Origin: Microcaldota archaeon
GTDB lineage: Archaea; Micrarchaeota; Micrarchaeia; Anstonellales; Anstonellaceae
DNA length: 58,148 nucleotides
Direction: 5' to 3'
Assembly: GCA_026396415.1 (NCBI GenBank)
Contig: JAPLWX010000038.1
Location: 1 to 58,148, forward strand
The translations under genes were made by a program, and so were the position numbers. Shown here in pieces: positions 57,306-58,148 of the stretch. The number at the start of each line of letters is the position of its first letter. Positions within the stretch are counted from its first letter, which is position 1. The notes under the pieces were generated by a model. The model was not told the DNA's origin, did no database searches, and saw only the letters and a list, made by a program, of their open reading frames with translations.

Positions 57306-57920
57306 TTATGCCCCCTTCCGCTTCTTGCGGACTTTCTTGTATGCCTCCTTGGCTTTCTCGAATTTGCCAGCCTTTGCGTAATATTCAGCCGCGTTCTTGT
57401 GATCCCCCTTGGAGTCTGAGATATGTGCGGCTTCCTCGAACTTCCCAGCCTTTACAAGCTGTTTTATCTTCCCATTCTCTGGCTTGCTTTCCTTCCTTGT
57501 TGAGCGGAGTTTCCAGAACATGAAGCCAATGCCCAATGCTCCTATTACTGCCGCAATCCACATCAATATCTGCACGATGATATTCGTTTTCGCTGAGTTT
57601 GCCGTTCCTAAACTCTCTTGTGCGCCAGCCTGCACGGTTCCAAGCTCGCTGAACGCCTGGTCTGACTTGTCTAGGAAATCGCCCAAGCTGGTTGCGCTTT
57701 TTGCCAATCTAACCGTTGCCTGAGCGTTTGAAAGGTTGGCCTGGGCATCGGCGAGCTGCTTCTGTGCCGCCGCCACCTTGACAGTGTCGGCTCCGTATGT
57801 GCCACCTGCACTTGAAGTGGCGTTCTTTGCGAGTTCAATTGCCTTTTCCGTCTCCTGCATCTTTGCATCAAGCGCAGCTGAGATGGTGTCTTTCATCCTC
57901 TCCGCTACCCTGCCCAGCAT
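57306..57920 (-). CDS. Coiled-coil membrane protein with TPR-like tail, N terminus uncertain
   Basis: The protein has at least 204 residues from ATG 57920. Residues 1-110 are a heptad-rich exported helix (AAAQKQLADAQANLSNAQATVRLAK), then comes a membrane helix (IIVQILMWIAAVIGALGIGFMFW), then a cytoplasmic TPR-like tail (LVKAGKFEEAAHISDSKGDHKNAAEYYAKAGKFEKAKEAYKKV). The frame stays open upstream to 58049 with protein-like sequence (EKFRSEAQNELSSGYCSQSV) but offers no ATG, GTG or TTG, so the 5' end may be damaged by the palindromic insertion at 58031-58130 or use a rare start. An assembly or docking factor is possible. Confidence 0.65.
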   Translation of the reverse strand: MLGRVAERMKDTISAALDAKMQETEKAIELAKNATSSAGGTYGADTVKVAAAQKQLADAQANLSNAQATVRLAKSATSLGDFLDKSDQAFSELGTVQAGAQESLGTANSAKTNIIVQILMWIAAVIGALGIGFMFWKLRSTRKESKPENGKIKQLVKAGKFEEAAHISDSKGDHKNAAEYYAKAGKFEKAKEAYKKVRKKRKGA

Positions 57921-58030
57921 ATTGCTCGCATTGGCTGCGTCGTTCTGCGCAATTATCGCACTGTCAACAGATTGGCTGCAATAGCCAGAAGAGAGTTCAT
58001 TTTGAGCTTCAGACCTGAATTTCTCGCTTA

Positions 58031-58130
58031 TTAGGTATGCTATGCCTACCTAACTCTAGTTTTTCTCTCGGAAATGACATTTTACTGTACTGATGGTATT
58101 ATTAATTAGCATACCTAATTAGGTATGCTA
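58031..58130. repeat. Repeated palindromes with TTAGGTATGC half-sites
   Basis: A perfect 24-bp palindrome at 58107-58130 has the half-site TTAGGTATGCTA. The imperfect palindrome at 58031-58053 carries TTAGGTATGCTATG again, which is also found running out of the first palindrome (58119-58132). The two sites are about 88 bp apart and flank an AT-rich piece. They lie where the upstream end of the coiled-coil gene is expected. Operator, recombination site and small insertion are all possible. Confidence 0.5.
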
Positions 58131-58148
58131 TGGCACACCGTGTTTACA

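Larger units (their letters stand above)
46466..58148. mobile_element. Integrated element B (VirB4/Cdc6 type), right limit not in window
   Basis: The left limit is set next to tRNA-Trp because the integrase starts 60 bp away. The right limit is not visible; genes with the same orientation as Cdc6 reach at least 57920. The core gene order equals that of element A in mirror orientation, with a shared operator array and methyltransferase promoter. B lacks the histone, the mini-methyltransferase, the 504-residue surface protein and the ABC-3C cassette, and carries a GNAT gene and an unknown cargo gene instead. Confidence 0.7.

Noticed and set aside
6052-58148. A relaxase or VirD4-type coupling protein inside element A or B
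   Set aside because: No HUH motif, rolling-circle initiator or second P-loop DNA pump was found among the element genes; only the VirB4 C-terminal domain is a candidate nuclease.
1-58148. CRISPR arrays or cas genes
   Set aside because: No regularly spaced repeats with unique spacers and no Cas-like proteins are visible; the only short repeats are the iterons and palindromes listed.

Overview
The window reads as archaeal DNA, most likely from a DPANN-type archaeon. The signs are an NMD3 homologue, a DUF2070 membrane protein, a LonB-like ATPase, class III (pilin-type) signal peptides of the RGQ/KGQ kind, a DUF1931-type histone-fold protein, Orc1/Cdc6 proteins, Bat-type and Lrp/AsnC regulators, intron-containing tRNA genes, and TATA boxes about 25-30 bp upstream of leaderless starts. 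The exact lineage cannot be fixed from this sequence.

Layout. (1) 1-6051: an AT-rich defence island with a transposase tail, a DUF3883 fragment that looks like the end of a helicase cut off by the insertion sequence, a DUF1156 DNA methyltransferase and a DUF499 ATPase. (2) 6052-20028: integrated element A. It carries Orc1/Cdc6, a histone-fold protein, a short iteron array, a VirB3-VirB4-like ATPase with an extra C-terminal nuclease-like domain, VirB6-like and two VirB2-like membrane proteins, a DNA methyltransferase, an ABC-three-component defence cassette, a small protein plus winged helix pair behind a three-site operator, and a tyrosine integrase beside tRNA-Gly. (3) 20029-46465: chromosomal segment. 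It holds tRNA-Gly with two introns, a pilin-like operon ending in a protease-less LonB-like ATPase and a HIT protein with a changed active site, a transglutaminase lipoprotein, DUF2070, NMD3, YkgJ, Lrp, then a 10-kb run of six cysteine-rich duplicated proteins with a Bat-type regulator inside it, a HerA-like ATPase, a hairpin-rich spacer and an intron-containing tRNA-Trp. (4) 46466-58148: element B, a diverged relative of element A in the opposite orientation. It has integrase, winged helix and small protein, a cargo gene, methyltransferase, VirB2 x2, VirB6, VirB4, GNAT, iterons and Orc1/Cdc6, and it continues to or past the window edge.

How the genes fit together. Elements A and B share a core in the same order: integrase - winged helix - small protein - variable cargo - methyltransferase - VirB2 - VirB2 - VirB6 - VirB4 - iterons - Orc1/Cdc6. 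They look like a family of integrative, self-replicating and possibly self-transferring elements with a minimal type IV secretion-like machine. Operator geometry, the methyltransferase promoter and gene overlaps are conserved between them, while cargo differs: an ABC-3C system in A and an unknown 276-residue protein in B.

The strongest candidates for something undescribed are this element family (especially the VirB4-nuclease fusion and the conserved operators) and the chromosomal tandem array of cysteine-rich duplicated proteins.
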